From Enhydrobacter aerosaccus (lineage in GTDB: Bacteria; Pseudomonadota; Alphaproteobacteria; Reyranellales; Reyranellaceae), in the NCBI GenBank assembly GCA_903839865.1, contig CAIMEE010000246.1, forward strand, positions 1 through 41,201: 41,201 bases of DNA, given 5' to 3'. Shown here piece after piece: positions 1-8,398 of the stretch. Every line of letters starts with the position of its first letter. Within the stretch, counting starts at the first letter, position 1. The notes under the pieces were generated by a model, which was not told the DNA's origin, searched no databases, and saw only the letters and a program-made list of their open reading frames with translations. The translations under genes were made by a program, and so were the position numbers.

Positions 1-1
1 G

Positions 2-1330
2 CAGTTCAACGTGCGCGTCGAGGCGGCGCACTTCGACGAGGCGAAGACGCTGTGGCGGCTGAAGCTCTCGGACGGGCGCACGCTCACCTGCCGCTTCGTG
101 ATCATGACCTTGGGCCTGCTGTCTCAGCCGACCCTGCCGCGCCTCGAAGGCATGGACTCTTTCAAGGGCCGCTCGTTCCACACCTATTACTGGCCGCAGG
201 AGCCGGTCAATCTCGCGGGCAAGAAGGTGGCCGTGATCGGCGCCGGGGCGACCGCCATCCAGGTGATCGGCGAGATTGCCGACAAGGTGGGAGATCTCAC
301 CGTATTCCAGCGCCGGCCGAACTGGAGCGCGCCGCTCAACAACAGCCCGATCTCCGAGGCGGAGATGGCCGACATCCGCAAGCGCTATGACGAGATCTTC
401 GCGGCTTGCGCGCGCTCGCCCGGCGGCTTCGTGCACGAGCCCGACCGGCGCGGCTTCTACGAAGTCTCGCGCGAGGAGAGGCGGGCGCTGTGGGACAGGC
501 TCTACGACGAGCCGGGATTCGGTATCTGGCTCGCCAACTTCCGCGAAATCTTCATGGACGAGGAGGCCAATGCCGAACTCTCCGAGTACATCGCCGAGCG
601 CATCCGCCAGCGCGTGAAGGACCCGAAGGTGGCCGAGAAGCTGATCCCGAAGGACCATGGCTTCGGCATCCAGCGCGTGCCGATGGAGACGCACTATTTC
701 GAGGCCTTCAACCGGCCGAACGTGCATCTGGTCGACCTGCGCGAGACGCCGCTGGAGCGCGTGACCGAGAAGGGGCTGAGGACGACCGAACGCGAGTACG
801 ACTTCGACGTCATCGTCTACGCCACGGGCTTCGACGCCATCACCGGCGCGTTCGATCACATCGACATCCGCGGCACCGGCGGCCGGACGCTGCGCGACAA
901 GTGGCGCGACTCGTGCTCGAGCTTCCTCGGCATGATGGTGCACGGCTTCCCGAACATGCTGATGCCGGCCGGGCCGCAAAGTGGGTCGGCCTCGACCAAC
1001 TATCCGCGCGGCATCGAGACCGGTGTCGACTGGTGCACCGATTTCCTGATGCGCATCCGGGAGCAGGGCCAGACTCGCTTCGAGGCGACGGCGGAAGCCG
1101 AGGCCAGGTGGACCGCGCACGTGGTCGGCATGTACTCGGTCATGCTGATGCGCAAGGCCAAGGGCTGGTTCACCGGCTACAATTCCAACGTGGCGGGCCA
1201 CGAGGAAGGCAAGGTCCGCTACTTCGTCTACAATGGCGGCGCGCCCAAATACGTGGAGCGTATCAACCAGGTGGCCGCCAACGGCTACGAGGGTGTCCAG
1301 TTGGGGGTCGATTTGGCAAAGGCATCGTGA
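2..1330 (+). CDS. Baeyer-Villiger-type flavin monooxygenase, 5'-truncated
   Basis: FAD/NADPH-dependent monooxygenase of the cyclohexanone or phenylacetone monooxygenase group, which inserts oxygen next to a ketone. The reading frame is open to the window edge, so the N-terminal FAD-binding glycine motif lies upstream; GTG at 11 is only the first internal start codon. Counting from it, the Baeyer-Villiger fingerprint F-x-G-x3-H-x3-W-P is complete (F51, G53, H57, W61, P62), followed by the NADPH-binding Rossmann motif GAGATA (77-82). The C-terminus looks intact. The stop codon shares one base with the start of the next gene, a GMC oxidoreductase, so the two are probably co-translated. The substrate cannot be read from sequence. 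A related N-hydroxylating flavin monooxygenase is the alternative, but the fingerprint favours Baeyer-Villiger type. Confidence 0.9.
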   Translation, partial: QFNVRVEAAHFDEAKTLWRLKLSDGRTLTCRFVIMTLGLLSQPTLPRLEGMDSFKGRSFHTYYWPQEPVNLAGKKVAVIGAGATAIQVIGEIADKVGDLTVFQRRPNWSAPLNNSPISEAEMADIRKRYDEIFAACARSPGGFVHEPDRRGFYEVSREERRALWDRLYDEPGFGIWLANFREIFMDEEANAELSEYIAERIRQRVKDPKVAEKLIPKDHGFGIQRVPMETHYFEAFNRPNVHLVDLRETPLERVTEKGLRTTEREYDFDVIVYATGFDAITGAFDHIDIRGTGGRTLRDKWRDSCSSFLGMMVHGFPNMLMPAGPQSGSASTNYPRGIETGVDWCTDFLMRIREQGQTRFEATAEAEARWTAHVVGMYSVMLMRKAKGWFTGYNSNVAGHEEGKVRYFVYNGGAPKYVERINQVAANGYEGVQLGVDLAKAS

Positions 1331-2976
1331 TGGAAAGTTTCGACTATGTGATCGTGGGCGCAGGGTCGGCCGGCAGCGTGCTGGCCACGCGGCTCAGCGA
1401 GGACGGCAAGACGACCGTGTGCGTGCTCGAGGCGGGGCCGTCGGACTGGCATCCCTTCATCCATATCCCGGCCGGCTTCATGTACACGCTGGTCAATCCG
1501 CGGGTGAACTGGCTCTACACGTCCGAACCCAGCGAGTGGACAGGCGGCCGGCGCATTGCCGCCCCGCGCGGCAAGACGCTGGGCGGCTCCAGCTCGATCA
1601 ACGGCCACATCTACAATCGCGGCCAGCGCATGGACTTCGACGGCTGGGCGCAGCGCGGCAATCGCGGCTGGGGCTACTCCGACGTGCTGCCGTATTTCCG
1701 CCGGACCGAGAACCGGATGGCGAGCGCCAACGATGCCGATTCGACGTTCCGCGGCAGCGAGGGCAACCTGCCGATCACCGATCTCGAATGGCGCGATCCC
1801 CTGTGCGAGGCGTTCATCGAGGGCGCGGTGCAGCAGGGCATTCCGCGCAACACCGACTACAACGGCGCGAAGCAGCAGGGCGTGAGTTACGTCCAGCGCA
1901 TCATCCGCAACGGCCGGCGCGTGAGCGCGGCGCGCGGCTATCTGCATCCGGCGATGAAGCGCGCCAACCTGACGGTGCGCACGCATGCCCATGCCACGGA
2001 GATCGTGCTGGAGGGCAAGCGCGCGGTCGGCATCAAGTACCGCAAGGGCGGCAAGGACGGCGCGCCGATGGAAGTGCGCGCCACGAAGGAAGTGATCCTG
2101 TGCGGCGGCGCGGTGAACTCGCCGCAACTGCTTCAGGTTTCCGGCATCGGTCCGGCGTCGCTGCTGCAGTCGCTCGGCATCCCGGTGAAGCATGCGCTGG
2201 CGGGCGTCGGCGAGAATTTGCGCGATCACTATGCGCCGCGCTTCGTGGCGCGGGTCAAGAATGCCGAGACGATCAACGAGAAGTCGAAGGGCCTCAAGCT
2301 GGTCGGCGAGGTGATAAAGTATGGACTGGGCCGCCAGAGCATCCTCGCGCTCAACCCGACCCTGGTCTACGTTTTCTGGAAGTCGGACGAGGCGGTCGAC
2401 AATTTCGACCTGCAGTTCACCTTCACGCCCGCGAGCTACAAGGAGGGCGTGCAGTCGACCCTCGACGATTTCCCCGGCATGACGATCGCCTCATGGCAGC
2501 AGCGGCCCGACAGCATCGGCTACGTTCGCGCGAAGTCTTCCGATCCGTTCGCGGCGCCCGTCATCCAGCCGAATTACCTCGCCGCCGAAAACGACCGGCG
2601 TGTGCTGCTGGCCGGCATGAAGATCGCGCGCCGGCTGCTGAAATCGCAGGCGCTCAGCCCGTACTACGACCGCGAGGAATTTCCGGGTTCGGAGAAGCAG
2701 TCGGACGACGAGCTGATGACGGCGGCCAAGCAGCGCGGCACGACCACCTTCCATCTGATGGGCACCTGCCGCATGGCACCGGACAGCGATCCGACTTCGG
2801 TGGTCGACGACCAGCTGCGCGTGCGTGGCCTCGAGGGCCTGCGCGTGGTCGACGCCTCGGTGATGCCGACCATGCCCTCGGCCAACCTCAATGCATCGGT
2901 GCTGATGATCGCCGAGAAGGCCGCGGACCTGATCCGCGGCAAGGCTCCGCCCGAGGCGGTGAAGCTCGCCGACTGA
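1330..2976 (+). CDS. GMC family oxidoreductase (choline dehydrogenase-like)
   Basis: A 548-aa FAD-dependent alcohol dehydrogenase of the glucose-methanol-choline family. The FAD-binding GAGSAG lies at residues 10-15, a GKTLGGSSSINGH signature near residue 80, and the active-site pair is H475 (FHLMGTCRM) with the Asn of NLNA (519-522). ATG at 1330 overlaps the preceding stop by one base, and it puts the FAD motif at the expected distance from the N-terminus; the frame also runs open upstream, but that part is a shadow of the monooxygenase. No export signal is visible, so it is probably cytoplasmic. Coupling with the monooxygenase suggests alcohol or ketone catabolism. Its stop codon directly abuts the stop of the convergent gene. 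Confidence 0.93.
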   Translation: MESFDYVIVGAGSAGSVLATRLSEDGKTTVCVLEAGPSDWHPFIHIPAGFMYTLVNPRVNWLYTSEPSEWTGGRRIAAPRGKTLGGSSSINGHIYNRGQRMDFDGWAQRGNRGWGYSDVLPYFRRTENRMASANDADSTFRGSEGNLPITDLEWRDPLCEAFIEGAVQQGIPRNTDYNGAKQQGVSYVQRIIRNGRRVSAARGYLHPAMKRANLTVRTHAHATEIVLEGKRAVGIKYRKGGKDGAPMEVRATKEVILCGGAVNSPQLLQVSGIGPASLLQSLGIPVKHALAGVGENLRDHYAPRFVARVKNAETINEKSKGLKLVGEVIKYGLGRQSILALNPTLVYVFWKSDEAVDNFDLQFTFTPASYKEGVQSTLDDFPGMTIASWQQRPDSIGYVRAKSSDPFAAPVIQPNYLAAENDRRVLLAGMKIARRLLKSQALSPYYDREEFPGSEKQSDDELMTAAKQRGTTTFHLMGTCRMAPDSDPTSVVDDQLRVRGLEGLRVVDASVMPTMPSANLNASVLMIAEKAADLIRGKAPPEAVKLAD

Positions 2977-3954
2977 CTATTGTAGCTTGATGTTGGCGTC
3001 CTTGATCAGCTTGCCGAGCAGGGCGCGCTGGCCGTCGAGCCACTTCTTGAAGTCGGCCGGCGTGTCAGCGACGAGGATCGCGCCCGAGGGATCCAGCCGC
3101 TCCTTCACCTTCGCGTCGGTGATCGCCTCGGCGCAGATCTCGCGCATGCGGGCTACGATCTCCAGCGGAACGCCGGTCGCGGCGAAGAGACCGTTCCAGT
3201 CGTTCATGTCGAAGCCCGGGAAGCCCGACTCCGCAATGGTCGGAATGTCTGGGAAGGTCGGAGCGCGCTTCGCACTCGTGACCGCGAGGATGCGGCACTT
3301 GCCGCTGCTGAGCGGCGGCCGGATCGACGAGGTCGTGATGATCACGGAATCGATCGCGCCCGCGCCGATGTCGCGCGCGGCGTCGGCGCCGCCGCGGAAG
3401 GGCGCGTGGATCAGCTTGATACCGGCACGCTTCTGCAGTTCCTCGGCGGCCATGTGGGCCATCCCCGCGGCGGGCGGCGTGCCCACGCCGATGGTCCCGG
3501 GCTTGGCCTTGGCCGCGTCGATATAGTCCGTGAGCGTCTTGGCCGGAAAGTCGGTCTTCACCGCGAGGACCTGGGGAAAATCCGCGAGGCGGGTGACCGG
3601 GATCCAGGTCTTCTCGTAGTTGAACGGGATGTCCTTGATCAGATACTCGTTCGTGACCTGGTTGGCGGCGTCGACAAGGAAGGTCATGCCGTCGCGCGGC
3701 GCCTGCATGACGGCGGTCTCCGCGACCACCGAGTTGCCGCCAGTGCGGTTGTCGATGATGACCTGCTGGCCGATGATGTCGGACACGCGCGCGCCGATGT
3801 TGCGCGCCACCGTGTCGGCAGCACCGCCCGCGGCATAGGCCACGACCCAGCGCAGCGGACCGTTCGGCCACTTGGCCTGTGCCCATCCGTGACGGGCAAG
3901 GAAGGGCGTGGCGAAAGCGGTGCCGAGCAGGGCGCGGCGTGTTGGCCTGGTCAT
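2977..3954 (-). CDS. Bug/TctC family tripartite tricarboxylate transporter substrate-binding protein
   Basis: A 325-aa periplasmic solute-binding protein of the Bug family, which binds small carboxylates and other organic anions. An N-terminal signal with paired arginines (TRRALLGTAFA) and a likely cleavage after GWAQA near residue 27 points to Tat or Sec export. The typical segments VVAYAAGGAADTVAR, IIDNRTGG and a late PTIAESGFPGF follow. It is the last gene of a four-gene minus-strand operon; its start codon directly abuts the dehydrogenase stop. No TctA or TctB membrane subunit is present in the window, so it is an orphan receptor that may work with a distant transporter or as a sensor. 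Confidence 0.92.
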   Translation of the reverse strand: MTRPTRRALLGTAFATPFLARHGWAQAKWPNGPLRWVVAYAAGGAADTVARNIGARVSDIIGQQVIIDNRTGGNSVVAETAVMQAPRDGMTFLVDAANQVTNEYLIKDIPFNYEKTWIPVTRLADFPQVLAVKTDFPAKTLTDYIDAAKAKPGTIGVGTPPAAGMAHMAAEELQKRAGIKLIHAPFRGGADAARDIGAGAIDSVIITTSSIRPPLSSGKCRILAVTSAKRAPTFPDIPTIAESGFPGFDMNDWNGLFAATGVPLEIVARMREICAEAITDAKVKERLDPSGAILVADTPADFKKWLDGQRALLGKLIKDANIKLQ

Positions 3955-4917
3955 CTAGCTCACCAATTCAGGAACGACCCAGAGCGGTGCCTCGCCGCGG
4001 GCAATGCGCTGGACGTTGTCGAAGCCGTTGCGCAGGCGCGTGATGTTGCTCTCGAACGTGGGACCGGCGAGATGCGCGGTCAGGATCACGTTGTCGAGCT
4101 TGAGCAGGGGATTGTCCGGCGGGGTCGGCTCCTCGTCGAACACGTCGAGGCCGGCGCCGAACAGCTGGTTCTTCGACAGTGCCTCGGTCAGCGCCTTCTC
4201 ATCGATCACGGGGCCGCGCGCGGTGTTCACGATCACGGCGGTCTTCTTCATCATCGCCAGCTCCGCCGCGCCCAGCATGTGGTGCGTGCTGTCGTTGAGC
4301 GGCACGTGCAGCGAGACGATATCGGAGGTGCGCAGGATTTCCGGCAGCAGGCGGAAGCGGACGTTGAGCGCGTCTTCCTGCTCTTCCTTGAGGCGGGCGA
4401 TGTCGTAGTAGTGCACCTTCATGCCGAAGGCGAGTGCGAGGCGCGCAACCTTCTTGCCGATCGTGCCCATGCCGATGATGCCCAGCACGCGATCGCGCAC
4501 TTCGTGGACCTGCGGCGGCGAGTTGCCGTGCCACCGGCCGCCGGTGACGTTGACGTGCTGGGTGATCAGGCGGCGCGAGACCGCGAGCATCAGCAGCATC
4601 GCGTGCTCGGACACCGCCGTCGAATTGGCGCCGCCGTTCGCGCAGAGGGGAACCTTGCTCTTGCGGGCGGCCTCGAGGTCGGCCTTGTCGTAGCCGGCGC
4701 TCAACAGCTGCACGAGCTTGAGCTTGGGTGCATCCTTGTAGAGCTGCGGCGTCACATACTGCTGCACGAAGCCCACGAAGTAGTCGGCGCCGGCATAGGC
4801 CGCCTTCTGCTCGGGCGAGTTGTGCAGCGCCTTCACGATCTCGAAGCCCTTGGGCGCGAGGTCGTCGACCATGGACAGGGTGTCCTTCGGACCGACGACG
4901 AGAATACGTTCAACCAT
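3955..4917 (-). CDS. D-2-hydroxyacid dehydrogenase, NAD(P)-binding
   Basis: A 320-aa member of the D-isomer-specific 2-hydroxyacid dehydrogenase family, which interconverts 2-keto acids and D-2-hydroxy acids. The Rossmann motif GMGTIG is at 149-154. The catalytic Arg (NTARGPVID), Glu (FDEEPTP) and His (LTAHLAGP) are all present in family order. ATG at 4917 is preceded by a clear ribosome-binding site, GGAGG; longer readings in this frame run into the propeller gene and are not real. It lies 14 bp after the NHL gene and abuts the Bug gene, so the three are probably co-expressed. Glyoxylate/hydroxypyruvate or phosphoglycerate-type substrates are equally possible. Confidence 0.92.
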   Translation of the reverse strand: MVERILVVGPKDTLSMVDDLAPKGFEIVKALHNSPEQKAAYAGADYFVGFVQQYVTPQLYKDAPKLKLVQLLSAGYDKADLEAARKSKVPLCANGGANSTAVSEHAMLLMLAVSRRLITQHVNVTGGRWHGNSPPQVHEVRDRVLGIIGMGTIGKKVARLALAFGMKVHYYDIARLKEEQEDALNVRFRLLPEILRTSDIVSLHVPLNDSTHHMLGAAELAMMKKTAVIVNTARGPVIDEKALTEALSKNQLFGAGLDVFDEEPTPPDNPLLKLDNVILTAHLAGPTFESNITRLRNGFDNVQRIARGEAPLWVVPELVS

Positions 4918-4931
4918 CTTGCGAACCTCCG

Positions 4932-5906
4932 TTACGCGACTTTTTCGAGCTTCTGCAGCGAGCGCAGATATTTCGGGACCGGCACACCGGGGAAGGTGCT
5001 CGGCCAGTTGGTGTAGCTGACTTCGCCCACATAGATGCTGCCCTTGGAATCGACGGCGAGCCCGTGCGGCGACAGGAACTTGCCGGTCTCCTGGCCGGGG
5101 CCTGCCTCGCCGCCCAGGCGGGCGAGCGTCTTGCCCTTCTGGTCGACGATGGCCAGGCGCGGGCCAAGGTTGGTGTGATGCGTGTTGACCGGCATGCCCG
5201 GCCCCAGCTCGCCGATGATGAACTGCGGATGCCCCCCGCGCCCTTGGCCGCCGCAGCAATAGAGCGCACAAGGCCGGTGCATGTTGTTCCATTGCGTCTC
5301 GTACTTGCCGTTGCCGTCGAACACCTGCACGCGATGGTTCTCGCGGTCGGCGACGTAGACCCAGCCGTCCTCGTCGGCGACGACGTTGTGCACGATGTTG
5401 AACTCGCCGGGATCGGTGCCGGTCGTGCCCCAGCACATCAGGTGCTTGCCGTCGGGCGAGTATTTGTGGACACGGCTGTTGCCGTAGCCGTCGGAGACGT
5501 AGATCTCGCCCTTGGGCGAAAGCGCCGTGTGCGTGCAGCGGTTGAACGGCTGGCCGCTCAGGAACGGCGCGGGCTGGTTGGGCACGCCGATGGTCAGCAA
5601 CACCTTGCCCTCTGTCGTGATCTTGCGGACGGTGTGATCGCCGTCGTCGGTGCAATAGAGATTGTCGTCGCTGTCGATGTGCAGGCCGTGGGCGCGGCCG
5701 AACAGGCCTTCGCCCCACGAGCGGACGAAAGTACCGTCGCGCTCGAACACCATCATCGGGTGCTGGCCGCGGTTGAAGACGTAGACGCGATCCCTGCTAT
5801 CGACTGCGACGGCCGCGACATCGCGGAACTCCCAGCCTTCGGGCAGTTTCGCCCAATTCTCGACCACGCGGTAGCGATGTTCTCCGGAACCCAGGATGAC
5901 GCTCAT
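4932..5906 (-). CDS. NHL-repeat six-bladed beta-propeller protein
   Basis: A 324-aa protein built almost entirely of NHL-type propeller repeats: successive segments of the form VAVDSRDRVYVFNRG, LHIDSDDNLYCTDDG, EIYVSDGYGNSRVHKYSPDG, WVYVADRENHRVQVFDGNG and GLAVDSKGSIYVGE. The arrangement resembles the lyase domain of peptidyl-alpha-hydroxyglycine amidating enzymes and lactonase-like propellers. No signal peptide is visible. A good ribosome-binding site (GAGGAG) precedes the ATG. It sits between a GMC oxidoreductase gene (10 bp upstream) and a hydroxyacid dehydrogenase gene (14 bp downstream), so a role as a lyase or lactonase in the same degradative route is plausible, but this is inference from position. 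Confidence 0.88.
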   Translation of the reverse strand: MSVILGSGEHRYRVVENWAKLPEGWEFRDVAAVAVDSRDRVYVFNRGQHPMMVFERDGTFVRSWGEGLFGRAHGLHIDSDDNLYCTDDGDHTVRKITTEGKVLLTIGVPNQPAPFLSGQPFNRCTHTALSPKGEIYVSDGYGNSRVHKYSPDGKHLMCWGTTGTDPGEFNIVHNVVADEDGWVYVADRENHRVQVFDGNGKYETQWNNMHRPCALYCCGGQGRGGHPQFIIGELGPGMPVNTHHTNLGPRLAIVDQKGKTLARLGGEAGPGQETGKFLSPHGLAVDSKGSIYVGEVSYTNWPSTFPGVPVPKYLRSLQKLEKVA

Positions 5907-5916
5907 TGCCCGCTCC

Positions 5917-7611
5917 TCATGTCATCGTACTCGCGATCTTTTCCGCCACCATCAGGGTGGGGAAGTTGGTGTTGGCGCAGGGCACGATCGGGAAGACGGA
6001 GGCGTCGACGACGCGCAGTCCCTGCACGCCCTTGACGCGGCCCTGGGTGTCCGTGACCGACATCGGATCGTCGGCCCGCCCCATGCGGCAGGTACACGAG
6101 GCATGCCAGACGCCGATCGTGTTCTTCTTCACGAACTCCTCGAGTGCCTCGTCGTCGGTCATCACCTGGTCGAAGGTGTAGCCCTCCACGACGAAGTTCT
6201 CGATCATGTACTTGCGCAGGGCCCGCGGTCCGTCGAGGAACCTGGCGATGACCGCGGTGAGCAACTTGTTCTTGTCGTTGACCACGCCAATCTTGCGCAC
6301 CTTGTCGGTGTAGGAGGCGGGGAAGGGCGTGTCGGCCACTGCCTGGACCACGGGCAGCATTTGAAGTGCCGCCATCTTGCGGAAGCCGAACTTCAGGCGT
6401 TCGACGTCGCGGCTGTCGGACAGAAGATTGAACTCCACGACCGGCTCGGCGCGCGCGTCGCGACTGGCGAGCTTGACCTGGCCCGTCTCCGAATAGGTGC
6501 GGTTGATGAAGGTCAGCAGCGAGGCGATCTGCTCGCCGACCGCGTGCCACGCCGACTTGTTGATCACGGCGGTGAACATGTCGCCCTGGGGAATGCCGGG
6601 CAGGCCGGAGGAATAGCGGATGCCCAGCTGAATGTGCCGGCGGGTGTGATGGTTGATGCGGTTGCCGCGCCGGATGAAGGACGAGAGCGAGATCGACGGA
6701 TGGTCCATTAGCCGCTGGCCGACGCCCTCGAGGGCCGCGACGACAGGGATGCCCATGTCGCGGAGATGCCCGGCCGGGCCGATGCCGGCGCGGAGCAGGT
6801 GGGCCGGCGAATGGATCGCGCCCGAGGACAGGATCACTTCGTTGCCCCGGAACTCCGTCTCCTTGCCCTTCACCATCGCCGTGACGCCGACGCAGCGCGT
6901 GCCGTCGAACAGCAGCGCCTTCACCTGCGTGTCGGTCGAGATCGTGAGGTTGGGGCGCTTGCGCGTCTCCGCATCGAGATAGCCCATCGCCGCGGAGACC
7001 CGTTGCTCGGAGGCGTTGGAGTGCGTGACAGGGAAGTAGCCGTCGACGAACTTCCCGTTCTGGTCGGGTAGGAACGTCATGCCGGCCTGCTTGCAGGCTT
7101 CGGCGACGGCGGTGGCGTAGCCGGTCCAGTGCTCGACCGGGATGCGGCGCACGGGGATGCGGCCATCCTTGCCGTGCCACTCGTCCTGGATGTCGAGATC
7201 GCGCTCGACCTTCTTGAAGAAGGGCAGGACGTGCTCCCAGCCCCAGCCCTCGGCGCCGCGGGCGACCCACTCGGCGTAGTCGGTCGGCGCGCCACGGTTG
7301 GCCATCTGGCCGTTGATCGAGGAGCCGCCGCCCAGCACGCGCGCCTGCTCGTATTTGCGGAGCGGCGGGCGGTTCTCATGCGGATTGTTGTGGCTCACGA
7401 CCTGGGTCGTGACCTTGAGGTCGGTCCAGTGGAAGCGGGGATCGAAGTAGGCCGTGCCCGAATAGGAGTCGCGGATTTCCGGCGGCTCCTGTCCCGGTGG
7501 TGTGTCCTGACCGGCTTCGCACAGCAGCACCTTGGTCGCACTGCGTGCCGAGAGCCGGTTCGCCATGACGGAGCCCGCCGAGCCGCCGCCCACGATGATG
7601 TAATCGTACAA
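5917..7611 (-). CDS. GMC family oxidoreductase
   Basis: A 564-aa FAD-dependent alcohol dehydrogenase, clearly different in sequence from the GMC enzyme at 1330-2976. The FAD motif GGGSAG is near residue 8, the signature VLGGGSSINGQM near residue 95, and the C-terminus has the active-site His in WHASCTCRMG and Asn in NTNFPT. It is the first gene of the operon continuing to 2977. The ATG is preceded by GGGGA, and an extended -10 sequence, TGCTAGCGT, lies about 27 bp upstream on the same strand (7638-7646), so the operon promoter is probably here, divergent from the SnoaL-like gene. Confidence 0.93.
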   Translation of the reverse strand: MYDYIIVGGGSAGSVMANRLSARSATKVLLCEAGQDTPPGQEPPEIRDSYSGTAYFDPRFHWTDLKVTTQVVSHNNPHENRPPLRKYEQARVLGGGSSINGQMANRGAPTDYAEWVARGAEGWGWEHVLPFFKKVERDLDIQDEWHGKDGRIPVRRIPVEHWTGYATAVAEACKQAGMTFLPDQNGKFVDGYFPVTHSNASEQRVSAAMGYLDAETRKRPNLTISTDTQVKALLFDGTRCVGVTAMVKGKETEFRGNEVILSSGAIHSPAHLLRAGIGPAGHLRDMGIPVVAALEGVGQRLMDHPSISLSSFIRRGNRINHHTRRHIQLGIRYSSGLPGIPQGDMFTAVINKSAWHAVGEQIASLLTFINRTYSETGQVKLASRDARAEPVVEFNLLSDSRDVERLKFGFRKMAALQMLPVVQAVADTPFPASYTDKVRKIGVVNDKNKLLTAVIARFLDGPRALRKYMIENFVVEGYTFDQVMTDDEALEEFVKKNTIGVWHASCTCRMGRADDPMSVTDTQGRVKGVQGLRVVDASVFPIVPCANTNFPTLMVAEKIASTMT

Positions 7612-7637
7612 AGGTCGTTTCCCCGTTTATTGGGCCC

Positions 7638-7646
7638 ACGCTAGCA
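7638..7646 (-). promoter_or_regulatory. Putative extended -10 promoter element of the GMC/NHL operon
   Basis: Read on the minus strand this is TGC followed by TAGCGT, an extended -10 pattern (TGn then TAnnnT). It would start transcription about 20 bp before the GMC start codon. The same TGCTA core recurs before the genes at 32413 and 34467. No clear -35 box is visible, as is common for extended -10 promoters. Confidence 0.35.
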
Positions 7647-7696
7647 CGGTTGCGGGGCGAAGGGGTGACGCGTAGTTTTCGCAAAGGAGGTTTCGT

Positions 7697-8110
7697 ATGC
7701 CGGATATCACGACCGCAGCCAGCGACATCGCCACGCCGGAACTCATGAAAGAGATTTCGGCCGCCTTCAACAGCCGGGACGTCGACCGGATCGTGTCCTG
7801 CTTCACGGAGGACGCCACCTTCTGGCTGGCGCGCGGGCCCGAGCCGGTGGGCCGCACGCTCAAGGGCCGCGAGACCATCCGCAAGACCCTGGCCGATCGC
7901 TTCAAGGTGATCCCGGACATGCGCTGGGACCACAAGGAGTACATCTACGCCGGCAACCGCGCGATCTCGGTGTGGAGGACCGTGCGCGGCAAAGGCGCGG
8001 ATGGCGAGGACCTCAACTATCAAGGCTGCGACATCTACACGTTCCGCGGCGGCAAGATCTCCGCCAAGGACACCTACTGGAAGATCGTGGAGAGCAAGGA
8101 AAGACTCTGA
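7697..8110 (+). CDS. SnoaL-like / NTF2-fold protein
   Basis: A 137-aa protein of the NTF2-like alpha+beta barrel superfamily (SnoaL, ketosteroid isomerase and small dehydratase relatives). Typical features are the N-terminal helix (KEISAAFNSRDVDRIVSCFTED), the FWLARGP strand and the closing YTFRGGKISAKDTYWKIVE. An extended Shine-Dalgarno AAAGGAGG at 7683-7690 sits 6 bp before the ATG, the strongest ribosome-binding site in the window, suggesting high expression. It is divergent from the GMC operon. The fold is clear, but the family includes isomerases, cyclases, dehydratases and binding proteins, so the reaction is unknown. Confidence 0.85.
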   Translation: MPDITTAASDIATPELMKEISAAFNSRDVDRIVSCFTEDATFWLARGPEPVGRTLKGRETIRKTLADRFKVIPDMRWDHKEYIYAGNRAISVWRTVRGKGADGEDLNYQGCDIYTFRGGKISAKDTYWKIVESKERL

Positions 8111-8152
8111 GACCGCTATAAGGCCTCATTTGGGCAGCAACAGATACTTCCG

Positions 8153-8398
8153 ATGAAGCACGCCGTGACCCTCTTGGCGATGATGGCTATGGGTCTACCC
8201 GCCGCGGCGCAGACGCCTTCGCCGCAGATCAACGCGGGCGGTGCCGCGACCGTGCAGTCGCACATGAAGTCGCTGGGCTACAAGGACATCCACGATCTGC
8301 GCCAGGCACCCGACGGGCAGTGGACCGGCAAGGCGACGCAGAACGGCGTCCAACGCAACCTCACGGTTCAGCCGAACGGCACGACGACCGCGCGCTAG
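8153..8398 (+). CDS. Small exported protein with PepSY-like C-terminal segment
   Basis: An 81-aa protein with a Sec signal peptide (residues 1-20, cleavage after AAAQ) and a short mature part. The segment YKDIHDLRQAPDGQWTGKAT followed by NGVQRNLTVQPNG resembles the strand pattern of PepSY-type domains (a polar start, Trp, then a closing hairpin with a glycine turn). It is probably periplasmic. It lies 42 bp after the SnoaL-like gene, with a TATAAG box between them at 8117-8122. Its TAG stop and the TAG of the opposing gene are formed by the same palindrome CTAG, so the two coding regions overlap by 4 bp. Confidence 0.7.
   Translation: MKHAVTLLAMMAMGLPAAAQTPSPQINAGGAATVQSHMKSLGYKDIHDLRQAPDGQWTGKATQNGVQRNLTVQPNGTTTAR

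Noticed and set aside
406-1329. Upstream open extension of the GMC oxidoreductase reading frame
   Set aside because: It reads through the monooxygenase gene in another frame, is rich in Arg and Ala as high-GC shadows are, and has no family motif.
3406-5016. Long plus-strand open frame of 536 codons
   Set aside because: It lies antisense to the Bug and D-2-hydroxyacid dehydrogenase genes, both with full motifs; its low-complexity composition is typical of antisense high-GC frames.
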